A program made the position numbers and the translations under genes. The notes under the pieces were generated by a model, which was not told the DNA's origin, searched no databases, and worked only from the letters and a program-made list of their open reading frames with translations. 64,000 nucleotides of DNA from Azospirillum halopraeferens DSM 3675 (lineage in GTDB: Bacteria; Pseudomonadota; Alphaproteobacteria; Azospirillales; Azospirillaceae): the NCBI RefSeq assembly GCF_000429625.1, contig NZ_AUCF01000009.1:1-64000 (forward strand), read 5' to 3'. Below, piece by piece: positions 12,346-20,298 of the stretch (position 1 is the stretch's first letter; the number at the start of each line of letters is the position of its first letter).

Positions 12346-13485
12346 TCAGCCGGCGCGATAGCGGTCGATCACCGACCGGTCGATCTCGATGCCCAGGCCG
12401 GGGCCGGAAGGCACCGCCACCCTGCCCTTCACCTGTTGGATCGGTTCGGTGGACAGGTGGTCGCGGAACGGGTTCTCGCACTGCTCGAACTCGAGCATCG
12501 GCGGGAAGGGGAACAGGCTGGGCGGCTGGTCCGGCAGGGAGGCCAGGAAGTGCAGCGTCGCGGCCAGCCCGACGGCCGAGCCCCAGGCGTGCGGCACGCA
12601 TTCCACCCCGTGGGTCGAGGCGACGGCGGCGATCTTCTTGCATTCGGTGATGCCGCCGGCGGCGCAGACGTCCGGCTGCACGATGTCCATGGCCTTGCGC
12701 ACGATGGCGTCGCGGAAGCCCCAGCGGGTGAACTCGTTCTCGCCGCCGGCCACCGCCATGTCCAGGGCGCGGCTGACCTCGACGTAGCCGTCGATGTCCT
12801 CGGGCGAGATCGGCTCTTCGAACCACTCGATGTCCAGCTCCTCCAGCCGGCGGCCCAGGCGGATGGCGGTCGGCACGGAGAAGCAGTGGTTGGCGTCGAC
12901 CATCAGGCGGATGTCGGGGCCGACTGCCTTGCGCACGGCCGCCACCCGCTCGTAGTCGCGCTCGATGGAGCCGAGGCCGATCTTCATCTTCACGGCGCGG
13001 AAGCCGTCGCGGACGTAGCCCTCGGCCTCCTCCACCGCCTCGTCGATCAGGCGGTCCATGTCGGTGAAGTACAGGCCGGTGGCGTAGGCGTCGACCTCGC
13101 TGCGGAAGGCGCCGCCGATCAGCTTGTGCACCGGCCGGCCGCACAGCTTGCCGACGATGTCCCACAGCGCGATGTCGATGCCGCTGATGGCGGCGATGGA
13201 CATGCCCTTGGGGCCGTAGTCCTTGATGCGGTTGTAAAGGTCTTCCCAAACGACCTCGACGTCGAAGGGGTCGCGCCCGACGACCCGGGGGCCGAGCTGG
13301 GTGTCGATGAACGCCTTGGCGACCGCCGAAGGGCCGTAGCATTCGCCCCAGCCGACGACGCCGTCCGTGGTCTCGATCTCGACGAGGCAGGTCCCGCGCG
13401 TCTTGTAGAGCCACCCCCGCGAGGAGGTGAAGGGGTGCTCGACGGGCGCGCTGAGGACGTGGGTGGTGACCTTCCTGATCTTCAC
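12346..13485 (-). CDS. enolase-superfamily dehydratase/cycloisomerase, KxK type
   Basis: A 379-residue mandelate-racemase-subgroup enzyme. The catalytic strand reads AVKMKIG (KxK); metal ligands are in VDANHCFS, WFEEPI and AGGENEF; the Asp/His pair is in VQPDVCAAGG and CVPHAWG. Several stretches (IALWDIVGKL, ENPFRDHL, the tail GPGLGIEIDR) resemble D-galactarolactone cycloisomerase-type proteins of Agrobacterium as I recall them, so sugar-acid processing is plausible. The start is GTG at 13485, overlapping the tctA stop by four bases (GTGA). It has exactly the same length as the other enolase-family gene of the operon. Confidence 0.78.
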   Translation of the reverse strand: MKIRKVTTHVLSAPVEHPFTSSRGWLYKTRGTCLVEIETTDGVVGWGECYGPSAVAKAFIDTQLGPRVVGRDPFDVEVVWEDLYNRIKDYGPKGMSIAAISGIDIALWDIVGKLCGRPVHKLIGGAFRSEVDAYATGLYFTDMDRLIDEAVEEAEGYVRDGFRAVKMKIGLGSIERDYERVAAVRKAVGPDIRLMVDANHCFSVPTAIRLGRRLEELDIEWFEEPISPEDIDGYVEVSRALDMAVAGGENEFTRWGFRDAIVRKAMDIVQPDVCAAGGITECKKIAAVASTHGVECVPHAWGSAVGLAATLHFLASLPDQPPSLFPFPPMLEFEQCENPFRDHLSTEPIQQVKGRVAVPSGPGLGIEIDRSVIDRYRAG

Positions 13486-15017
13486 TTCGTGTGCTCCGGT
13501 GTGGCGTGGGGGGAGTCGCTGCGCCGCCGGCCGGAGGCGGCCTTGAGGCGCGCGAACAGAGAGGGGAGGATGAGGGCCGCCAGGGCGACCGTGAGGATGA
13601 CGGCCGAGCCCGGCCGGGTCAGGAACGTGGTCCAGTCCCCGCCGCTGATGACCAGGGCGCGGCGCACCTCGGATTCGAGCAGGGGGCCGAGGATGACCCC
13701 GATCACGATGGGGTAGACCGGGATGCTCGCCAGCGTCAGCAGGAAGCCGAACACGCCCAGGCACAGCATGACCACGACGTCGAACCACTGGTTCGCCAGC
13801 GAATAGGTGCCGACGACGGCCAGCACGAACAGGGCCGGTGCCAGCAGGTGGCGGGGCACGTCGAGCACGCGGACGAAGAAGCGGAAGCCGACGACGCCGA
13901 CCAGCGCGATGGCCGCGTTGGCCAGCAGCATGGTGGCGATGATGCCCCAGACGATGTCGCCGCTCGCCTCGAACAGACGCGGCCCCGGCTGAAGGCCGTG
14001 GATCATCAGGCCGCCCAGCAGCATCGCGGTCACCGTGTCGCCGGGAATGCCCAGGGTCAGCAGCGGAATCAGCGCGCCGCCGGTGACCCCGTTGTTGGCC
14101 GCCTCCGACGCCACGACGCCGCCGGGCACACCCTTGCCGTACTGCGCGCCGGTGCGGTCGAAGCGCTTGGCCTGATCGTAGGCGATCAGCGAGCCGACGC
14201 TGCCCCCCAGGGCCGGCACGATGCCGATGACCGTTCCGATCACGGCGGACCGCACGGTGTTGACCGCCTGCCCGCACCATTCCCGGAAACCCGGAAACAT
14301 GTGGCGCAGGCTGATGGGGGGGCGCCCGCCCGCCTGCCGCTCGAACAGCGACTTCATCAGTTCGGGAATGACCAGCAGGCCAATCAGCGCCGGCATGATG
14401 TCGATCCCCCGGATGAGGGCGAGCGTGTTGAAGGTCCAGCGCCCTTCGCCGGTGATCTGGTCGAGGCCGACGATGGACAGCCCGATGCCGAGGATGGCGC
14501 CGAGGAGCCCCTTCGTCACCTGCCCGGGCACGATGGACGCGATGATCGTCATGCCCAGCAGCGCCGTCGCGGCGTACTCCGCCGGCCCCAGCAGCAGTGC
14601 GGCGCGGGCCAGCGCCGGGGCGACGGTGACGAGCGCCAGCCAGGACACCAGCCCGCCGGCGATGGAGGACAGCAGCGCCCAGCCGTAGGCGCGGGCGGCC
14701 TGACCCTTGCGCGCCATGGGGTGGCCGTCCAGCGTCGTGACGACCGCCGACGGCGTGCCCGGAATGTTCAGAAGGATGGCGGGAATGGCACCGCCGGCCA
14801 TCGAGCCGCAGTAGAGCGCGATCATCATGCCGACCGCGAGGTCGGTGGGCAGCGGGAAGGTCAGCGGGATGAACAGCGCCACCCCCATGGTCGCCGTCAG
14901 GCCCGGCGTCGCGCCGAACGTGAAGCCGACGACCACGCCGAACAGGATCAGGACCAGTCCGAACGGGTTGGACAGCTCGTAGAGCAGCGCGCCGCTCAGG
15001 CTCGAAAGGATTTCCAT
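13482..15017 (-). CDS. tctA: tripartite tricarboxylate transporter large permease TctA
   Basis: A 511-residue inner-membrane protein with about 11-12 helices. Family motifs include FGATPGLTATMGVALFIPLT near the N-terminus, AIPAILLNIPGTPSAVVTT and LGIPGDTVTAMLLGG, the two Gly/Pro-rich substrate loops of TctA proteins. It works with TctB and the periplasmic receptor TctC to import carboxylates by cation symport. The order tctC-tctB-tctA-enzymes on one strand indicates a single catabolic operon. Confidence 0.9.
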   Translation of the reverse strand: MEILSSLSGALLYELSNPFGLVLILFGVVVGFTFGATPGLTATMGVALFIPLTFPLPTDLAVGMMIALYCGSMAGGAIPAILLNIPGTPSAVVTTLDGHPMARKGQAARAYGWALLSSIAGGLVSWLALVTVAPALARAALLLGPAEYAATALLGMTIIASIVPGQVTKGLLGAILGIGLSIVGLDQITGEGRWTFNTLALIRGIDIMPALIGLLVIPELMKSLFERQAGGRPPISLRHMFPGFREWCGQAVNTVRSAVIGTVIGIVPALGGSVGSLIAYDQAKRFDRTGAQYGKGVPGGVVASEAANNGVTGGALIPLLTLGIPGDTVTAMLLGGLMIHGLQPGPRLFEASGDIVWGIIATMLLANAAIALVGVVGFRFFVRVLDVPRHLLAPALFVLAVVGTYSLANQWFDVVVMLCLGVFGFLLTLASIPVYPIVIGVILGPLLESEVRRALVISGGDWTTFLTRPGSAVILTVALAALILPSLFARLKAASGRRRSDSPHATPEHTK

Positions 15018-15041
15018 GGCAATGTCCCCGCGGGGTTCGCG

Positions 15042-15557
15042 TCAGCGCAGCGGCACCCCGAGGACATGGACGAACAGCGCCCAGACCCCGAGGCAGAACA
15101 GGACCGCCGTGGCGGCGGCGACGGCGATGCCCCGGCCCGTCCGCTGGGGGGCGGGCATCAGGAACAGGCTGAGCAGCACCAGGAAGACGATCGAGGCGGG
15201 CAGGAAGCCGACCTCCGTCCAGGCGTAGGCGTAGCCCGCTAGCATGGCGAGAACCGCCGGCCCCACCGTCAGGACACGGCGCGGATCGGCATCCGGCGCG
15301 ACATCCCCGTCGGAGGGGAGCGCCGCCGCCGGCGACGCGCCGCCGCCGCGCCGACGGTGCGCGATGACCTGCTGGATGAAGACGACGACCGCCAGGACGG
15401 CGACGCTGACCACGATGAACTGCGGCAGCGCCCCCGACCCCAGTTCCCCCTGCGGGCCGAGCGCCCGCATGCCGAAGGACGGGCCGGCGAGAACGGCGCA
15501 CAGGACGAGCAGGAGCATGGTCACGGCCGCCCCGGCCGCGAGACGCACGGTCTGCAT
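15042..15557 (-). CDS. tctB: tripartite tricarboxylate transporter small permease TctB
   Basis: A 171-residue protein with four predicted membrane helices and a charged, Ala/Pro-rich loop near residues 65-85. Sequence conservation in TctB is low; the call rests on size, topology and position between tctC and tctA. I chose ATG at 15557 (MQTVRLAAG) because GGAG lies nine bases upstream; the frame stays open for ten more codons. Confidence 0.8.
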   Translation of the reverse strand: MQTVRLAAGAAVTMLLLVLCAVLAGPSFGMRALGPQGELGSGALPQFIVVSVAVLAVVVFIQQVIAHRRRGGGASPAAALPSDGDVAPDADPRRVLTVGPAVLAMLAGYAYAWTEVGFLPASIVFLVLLSLFLMPAPQRTGRGIAVAAATAVLFCLGVWALFVHVLGVPLR

Positions 15558-15615
15558 GGCGAGACTCCGAATGCGCCCCGGCGGCACCGCCGCCGGGGTC
15601 CGGTACGGGAGGGGA

Positions 15616-16596
15616 TCAGTTCCGGGCGAACACGTGCTGCGCCACCTCGGCCAGAGCCGCCGCCACGTTCGTCACTTCGGCGTCGAGTTCGGCGCCGGAC
15701 AGCGGGTCGATGATGAACCCGTTCGTTTGGGCGAAGTCGCGGAACTCCTGACTGGTCAGGGCGGCCCGGAACGACGCCGTCAGGGTCTCGCGCACCTCCG
15801 GCCGCAGGCCGGCGGGGGCGGCGATGTAGGCCATCTGCACCACCGGCCCGTACGGGAAGACGTCGATCCCCTTCTCCGCGAAGGTCGGCACATCCGGCAG
15901 GGCGTCGAGGCGCTTGTTCTCGAACACGCCCAGCGGCCGCAGGTCGCCGGCCTTGATCTGCTCCATGGTTTCGCTGGGCTTGAGGACGCCGGCCTGGACC
16001 TGGTTGCCCATCAGTTCGGCAACGACGCGCGAACCGCCGGGATAGGGCACGTGACGGTAATCCACCCCCGCGCCGCGCGCCGTCATCGCCGCGAAGATGT
16101 GGTTGATGTTGTTTGCCCCCGGCGTGGCGATGGTCACCGCCCCCGGGTTGGCCTTCATGTGGTCGAGGAACTGTTCGAGCGTCGTGAACGGGCTGGAGGC
16201 GGGGACCACCAGGATCAGCGGGTCGATGGACACGCGGATGATGTGATCGAACTGTTCGTTCTTCAGGGGCACGTTGCCCTGCGCGATGATGGCGAGGGTC
16301 GAGCTGGTGCCGTTACCGATGGTGTAGCCATCGGTGCGGGCGGTCGCCACCTGCCCCATCCCGACCGCGCCGGTCCCGCCCGGCACGTTCTCGATGACGA
16401 CGCGCAGCCCTTCCTTCTCCAGGATCGGCTGGAGGAAGCGGGCCATGATGTCGTTGGACCCGCCGGCGTTCCACGGAATCACCCAGCGCACCTCGCGCGC
16501 GGGGTAGTTGGACTGCGCGATGACGGGCGCCGCGGTGGCGACCAGAGCGGCCGACGCCAGCGCGGCGGCGAAAATCGTACGGCGTTGGATGGTCAT
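15616..16596 (-). CDS. tctC: tripartite tricarboxylate transporter substrate-binding protein TctC
   Basis: Periplasmic carboxylate receptor of the Bug/TctC family, 326 residues. A signal peptide (ALASAALVATAAPVIAQ) ends near residue 28. The mature protein starts YPAREVRWVIPWNAGGSND, the usual Bug N-terminal strand and ligand loop, followed by VVIENVPGGTGAVG. ATG at 16596 is preceded by AGGAGGG at seven bases. First gene of the leftward operon; its promoter region carries the 18-bp palindrome at 16618-16635. Confidence 0.9.
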   Translation of the reverse strand: MTIQRRTIFAAALASAALVATAAPVIAQSNYPAREVRWVIPWNAGGSNDIMARFLQPILEKEGLRVVIENVPGGTGAVGMGQVATARTDGYTIGNGTSSTLAIIAQGNVPLKNEQFDHIIRVSIDPLILVVPASSPFTTLEQFLDHMKANPGAVTIATPGANNINHIFAAMTARGAGVDYRHVPYPGGSRVVAELMGNQVQAGVLKPSETMEQIKAGDLRPLGVFENKRLDALPDVPTFAEKGIDVFPYGPVVQMAYIAAPAGLRPEVRETLTASFRAALTSQEFRDFAQTNGFIIDPLSGAELDAEVTNVAAALAEVAQHVFARN

Positions 16597-16617
16597 GGTC
16601 ATTCCCTCCTGCATTGT

Positions 16618-16635
16618 TGTTTGTTATAACAAACA
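16618..16635. promoter_or_regulatory. perfect 18-bp palindromic operator upstream of tctC
   Basis: TGTTTGTTATAACAAACA reads the same on both strands. It lies 22 bases upstream of the tctC start, next to its ribosome site, in the 136-base gap shared with the divergent GntR/FCD gene. An AT-rich, perfectly symmetric block in GC-rich DNA beside a regulator gene is strong evidence for the regulator's operator. Its closeness to the tctC start favours repression. Confidence 0.75.
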
Positions 16636-16732
16636 TCGATCCGCATGGCCCTGTCAACACCGACGTGATGGCGCGGACACGGAATGACACCCCGAGGGGC
16701 GGCAGCGGCAGAGGGAGTGCGAGGAGAGCGAC

Positions 16733-17440
16733 ATGTCGGAAGCGCCGGAAACCACGTTACAGAAGATCGACCGTGACCGCCTGTGGGGGCTGGCCCAGGC
16801 CCAGCTTCGCGACGCGCTGCTGGGCGGCCGGTTTGAACCGGGGCGCAGCCTGACCCTGCGCTATCTGGCTGAGATCTTCGGGACCTCGATCACCCCGGTC
16901 CGCGACGCCGTCATGCGGCTGGTGGCCCAGGGTGTGCTGGAGCAGGGGGCGCGGAACTCGGCCGTCGTGCCGGATGTGGGTGCCGCCACCCTGCGGCACC
17001 TGACGGTCGTGCGCACCGAGCTGGAGGGCCGTGCCGCCCGCGAGGCGGCGCTGCGCCCGGATCTGCCAGGGCTGGCGCGGCTGGAGGAGACGCTGGGCGC
17101 CATGCGCTCCATGATCGCGGAGCGCCGGCTCGACACCTATCTCGACATCCACCGGCAGTTCCATTTCGGCATCTACGAGATGGCGGGGAACCCGGTGCTG
17201 TACGACATGATCGAGAACCTGTGGCTGCGCTGCGGGCCGGTCCTGACCTTCGTGCTTCCGGAATATGTGCTCACCCTGAAGGGCACCGACCATCACCGCG
17301 CCATTCTCGACGCCATCCGCCGCGGCGACGCGGCGGTGGCCGAAGCCGAGACCACCGCCGACATCCGGGAGGCGGAAACCTATCTGCTGAGCCTCGCCGA
17401 CGCGGCGGGGCGCATCCGCAAGCCGGGGGCCGCACGATGA
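16733..17440 (+). CDS. GntR-family (FCD domain) transcriptional regulator
   Basis: A 235-residue regulator with a winged HTH (about 10-75, LRYLAEIFGTSITPVRDAVMRL) and a helical FCD domain (about 95-220) with the ligand pattern DIHRQFHFGIYEMAGN and a late HHRAILDAIRRGD. GAGGAGAG precedes the ATG. It is divergent from tctC and probably senses an organic acid carried by that system. It is followed after 19 bases by the glycerate kinase gene, so it may be part of that rightward unit. Confidence 0.82.
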   Translation: MSEAPETTLQKIDRDRLWGLAQAQLRDALLGGRFEPGRSLTLRYLAEIFGTSITPVRDAVMRLVAQGVLEQGARNSAVVPDVGAATLRHLTVVRTELEGRAAREAALRPDLPGLARLEETLGAMRSMIAERRLDTYLDIHRQFHFGIYEMAGNPVLYDMIENLWLRCGPVLTFVLPEYVLTLKGTDHHRAILDAIRRGDAAVAEAETTADIREAETYLLSLADAAGRIRKPGAAR

Positions 17441-17459
17441 GAATCAAAAGGTCCTTGCC

Positions 17460-18740
17460 GTGATCCCCGCTCCCCGTGACCTGCTGCAACGGATGTTCGC
17501 CGCCGCCGTGGCCGCCGCCCGGCCGGATCTGGTCGTGCCGCCGCATCTGCCCGCCCCGCCCCGCGGGCGGACGCTGGTGATCGGCGCCGGCAAGGCGTCG
17601 GCGGCCATGGCCCGCGCGGTGGAGGACCATTGGCCGGGTCCCCTGTCCGGGCTGGTGGTGACCCGCTACGGCCACGCCGTGCCCTGCCGCCGCATCGCGA
17701 TCGTCGAGGCCGCCCATCCCGTTCCCGACGAGGCCGGGGAGCGGGCCGCCCGGCGCATGCCGGAGCTGGTGCGGGACCTGACCCCCGACGATCTGGTGCT
17801 GTGCCTGATCTCCGGCGGCGGCTCCGCCCTGCTGTCCCTGCCACCGGAAGGGGTGACGCTGGCCGACAAGCAGGCGGTCAACCGCGCCCTGCTGAGGTCC
17901 GGCGCCACCATCGCCGAGATGAACTGCGTGCGCCGCCACCTGTCGGCGATCAAGGGCGGGCGGCTGGCCGCCGACTGCCACCCCGCGCGGGTGGTCACGC
18001 TGCTGCTGTCCGACGTGCCGGGCGACGACCCGATCGACATCGCCTCCGGCCCCACGGTGGGGGACCCGACCCGCTGCGCCGACGCGCTGGACGTCCTGCG
18101 GCGCCACGGGATCGCGGTGCCGCCGGCGGTGCGGGACGTGCTGGAGAGCGGGCGCGGCGAAAGCGTCAAGCCCGGCGACCCCCGTCTGGCCGGCGCCGAG
18201 GTGCGCATGGTCGCCACCCCGCAGAGCGCCCTGGAGGCCGCCGCCGCGGTGGCGCGCGCCGCCGGCGTCGGCGCCCACATCCTGGGCGACGCCATCGAGG
18301 GGGAGGCGCGCGACGTCGGCACGGCCCTGGCCGGCATCGCGCTTCAGGTTGCCCGGCGCGGCCAGCCCTTCGCGCCCCCCTGCGTCCTGCTGTCGGGGGG
18401 CGAGACCACGGTGACCGTGCGCGGCTCCGGGCGCGGCGGGCGCAACGTGGAATTCCTGCTGGCGCTGGGCATCGCCCTGAACGGTCATCCCGGCATCCAC
18501 GCGCTGGCCGCCGACACCGACGGGGTGGACGGGCTGGAGGCGATCGCGGGCGCCTGCCTCGGCCCCGACAGCCTTGCCCGCGCCCGGGAACTCGGCCTGC
18601 GGCCCCGCGACAGCCTGGCCGCCAACGACGGCCACGGCTTCTTCGAGGCGCTGGGCGACAGCCTGGTGACCGGGCCGACGCTGACCAACGTCAACGACTT
18701 CCGCGCCATCCTCATCACCGGTGCGGACGCGGGTCCATAG
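17460..18740 (+). CDS. glycerate 2-kinase (GckA/TtuD, MOFRL family)
   Basis: A 426-residue kinase that phosphorylates D-glycerate at C2. The N-terminal DUF4147 domain has VIGAGKASAAMARAVE and CLISGGGSALLSLP. The C-terminal MOFRL domain has CVLLSGGETTVTVRG and GRGGRNVEFLLALGIAL, ending with AADTDGVDG and NDGHGFFEALGD. GTG at 17460 follows AAAAGG. In tartrate and hydroxypyruvate pathways this enzyme takes glycerate into central metabolism; the 2-hydroxyacid dehydrogenase on the other strand could supply glycerate, but the link is inference. Confidence 0.85.
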   Translation: MIPAPRDLLQRMFAAAVAAARPDLVVPPHLPAPPRGRTLVIGAGKASAAMARAVEDHWPGPLSGLVVTRYGHAVPCRRIAIVEAAHPVPDEAGERAARRMPELVRDLTPDDLVLCLISGGGSALLSLPPEGVTLADKQAVNRALLRSGATIAEMNCVRRHLSAIKGGRLAADCHPARVVTLLLSDVPGDDPIDIASGPTVGDPTRCADALDVLRRHGIAVPPAVRDVLESGRGESVKPGDPRLAGAEVRMVATPQSALEAAAAVARAAGVGAHILGDAIEGEARDVGTALAGIALQVARRGQPFAPPCVLLSGGETTVTVRGSGRGGRNVEFLLALGIALNGHPGIHALAADTDGVDGLEAIAGACLGPDSLARARELGLRPRDSLAANDGHGFFEALGDSLVTGPTLTNVNDFRAILITGADAGP

Positions 18741-18741
18741 T

Positions 18742-18778
18742 GTCAACGGTATCATTCCCGGAGAACTATATATTTGAC
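18742..18778. promoter_or_regulatory. AT-rich promoter motif upstream of the aldehyde dehydrogenase gene
   Basis: Holds the 11-mer TATATATTTGA (18767-18777) and an outer inverted pair GTCAA (18742-18746) / TTGAC (18774-18778). The same 11-mer recurs at 23017-23027 beside the LysR-family gene. It is an unusual AT-rich block for this DNA and a candidate promoter with regulator site, 57 bases before the aldehyde dehydrogenase start. Confidence 0.45.
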
Positions 18779-18833
18779 GCTCGGCACCCGCCCGCGCCAT
18801 TCCGGGGGGCATGGCGAACGGGAGGAACGAGCA

Positions 18834-20288
18834 ATGAAACGGGTGACGGACGCCGAACGGATGCTCATCGGCGGTGAGCTTGTGGAGAGTCTCGGCGGGG
18901 AATGGACGGTGTCGCTCAACCCGGCAACCGGCGAGCCGATCGGCCGGGCGCCGGCGGGCACCGCCGCCGACGTGGAGCGTGCGGTGGCGGCGGCCGAGGC
19001 GGCGTGGCCCGCCTGGGCGGCCCTGACGCCGATGCAGCGGGCGGCGGCCCTGCACCGCTTCGCCGACGCGGTCGCCGCGCGCGCCGACGAGATCCTGCAC
19101 GTCGAGGTGACCGACACCGGCAACACCATCCGCCCCATGCGGGTGATCGACGTGCCCACCGCCGTGGAGTCCCTGCGCTATTACGCCGGCCTGGCGCCCG
19201 ATCTGCGCGGCGAGACCATCCCGGCGACGCGCGATCACCTGCACCTGACGGTGCACGAGCCCTACGGCGTGGTCGCCCGCATCGCCCCCTTCAACCACCC
19301 CGTGATGTTCGCCGTGGCGCGCACCGCGGCCGCCCTGGCGGCGGGCAACGCGGTGATCGTGAAGCCGCCCGAGACCTCGCCGCTGTCGTCGATGATCCTG
19401 GCGGAGATCGCCCGCGAGGCGCTGCCGCCCGGCGTCTTCAACATCGTCACCGGGGACGGCGCCGGGGCCGGCGACGCCATCGTCCGTCACCCCCGCGTCA
19501 AGCGCATCGCCTTCATCGGTTCGCCGGTCACCGGCCGCGCCATCCAGCGCGCGGCGGCGGAGGTGGCGGTCAAGCACATCACCCTGGAACTCGGCGGCAA
19601 GAACCCGATGATCGTCTTCCCCGATTGCGATCCGGACCGGGTCGCGGCGGCGGCGGTGCAGGGCATGAACTTCTCCTGGCAGGGGCAGTCCTGCGGCTCG
19701 CTCTCCCGCCTGCTGCTGCACGAGGACATCCACGACCGGGTGCTGGCGGCGCTGGTGGAGCGGGTGGCGGCCCTGCGGATCGGCGATCCGCTGCGCGAGG
19801 ACACCGACGTCGGCCCGGTGAACTCCGAGGCCCACATGAACCGCATCCTCGCCCATTGCGCCAACGCCGATGCCGACGGCGCGCGCCGCCTGCTGGGCGG
19901 CGGCCGGCCGCCGGGCAGGGAGTTCGAGCGCGGCTACTGGGTCGCCCCGACCGTCTACGCCGACGTCACGCCCGGCCTGCGCCTGTGGCAGCAGGAGGTG
20001 TTCGGCCCCGTGCTCGCCGTCGGCCGCTGGCGCGACGCGGAGGAGGCGGTGGCCATGGCCAACTCGACCGAATACGGACTGACCGGCGCGATCTGGACCA
20101 ACGACATCACCGCGGCCCTGCGCATGGCCCGCCGGGTGCGGTCCGGCCATCTCTGGGTGAACGGCTCCAGCCAGCATTTCCTCGGCGTGCCGTTCGGCGG
20201 CATGGGATCGAGCGGGGTCGGACGCGAGGAGGGCCGGGAGGAGCTTTACAGCTACACCGAAGCCAAGACCATCAACATCATGCTGTGA
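18834..20288 (+). CDS. NAD(P)-dependent aldehyde dehydrogenase
   Basis: A 484-residue ALDH oxidising an aldehyde to the acid. Rossmann region with APFNHPVMFAVARTAAALAAGN and KPPETSPLS; catalytic Glu near 252 in LELGGKNP; catalytic Cys near 287 in GQSCGSLSR, where many ALDHs read GQxC; late motif EVFGPVLAVGRW. The sequence type is near betaine/benzaldehyde-like ALDHs. ATG is preceded by GGGAGGAA. It lies ten bases before the ThDP enzyme gene, suggesting that the decarboxylase product aldehyde is its substrate. Confidence 0.85.
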   Translation: MKRVTDAERMLIGGELVESLGGEWTVSLNPATGEPIGRAPAGTAADVERAVAAAEAAWPAWAALTPMQRAAALHRFADAVAARADEILHVEVTDTGNTIRPMRVIDVPTAVESLRYYAGLAPDLRGETIPATRDHLHLTVHEPYGVVARIAPFNHPVMFAVARTAAALAAGNAVIVKPPETSPLSSMILAEIAREALPPGVFNIVTGDGAGAGDAIVRHPRVKRIAFIGSPVTGRAIQRAAAEVAVKHITLELGGKNPMIVFPDCDPDRVAAAAVQGMNFSWQGQSCGSLSRLLLHEDIHDRVLAALVERVAALRIGDPLREDTDVGPVNSEAHMNRILAHCANADADGARRLLGGGRPPGREFERGYWVAPTVYADVTPGLRLWQQEVFGPVLAVGRWRDAEEAVAMANSTEYGLTGAIWTNDITAALRMARRVRSGHLWVNGSSQHFLGVPFGGMGSSGVGREEGREELYSYTEAKTINIML

Positions 20289-20298
20289 CGGACGCACC

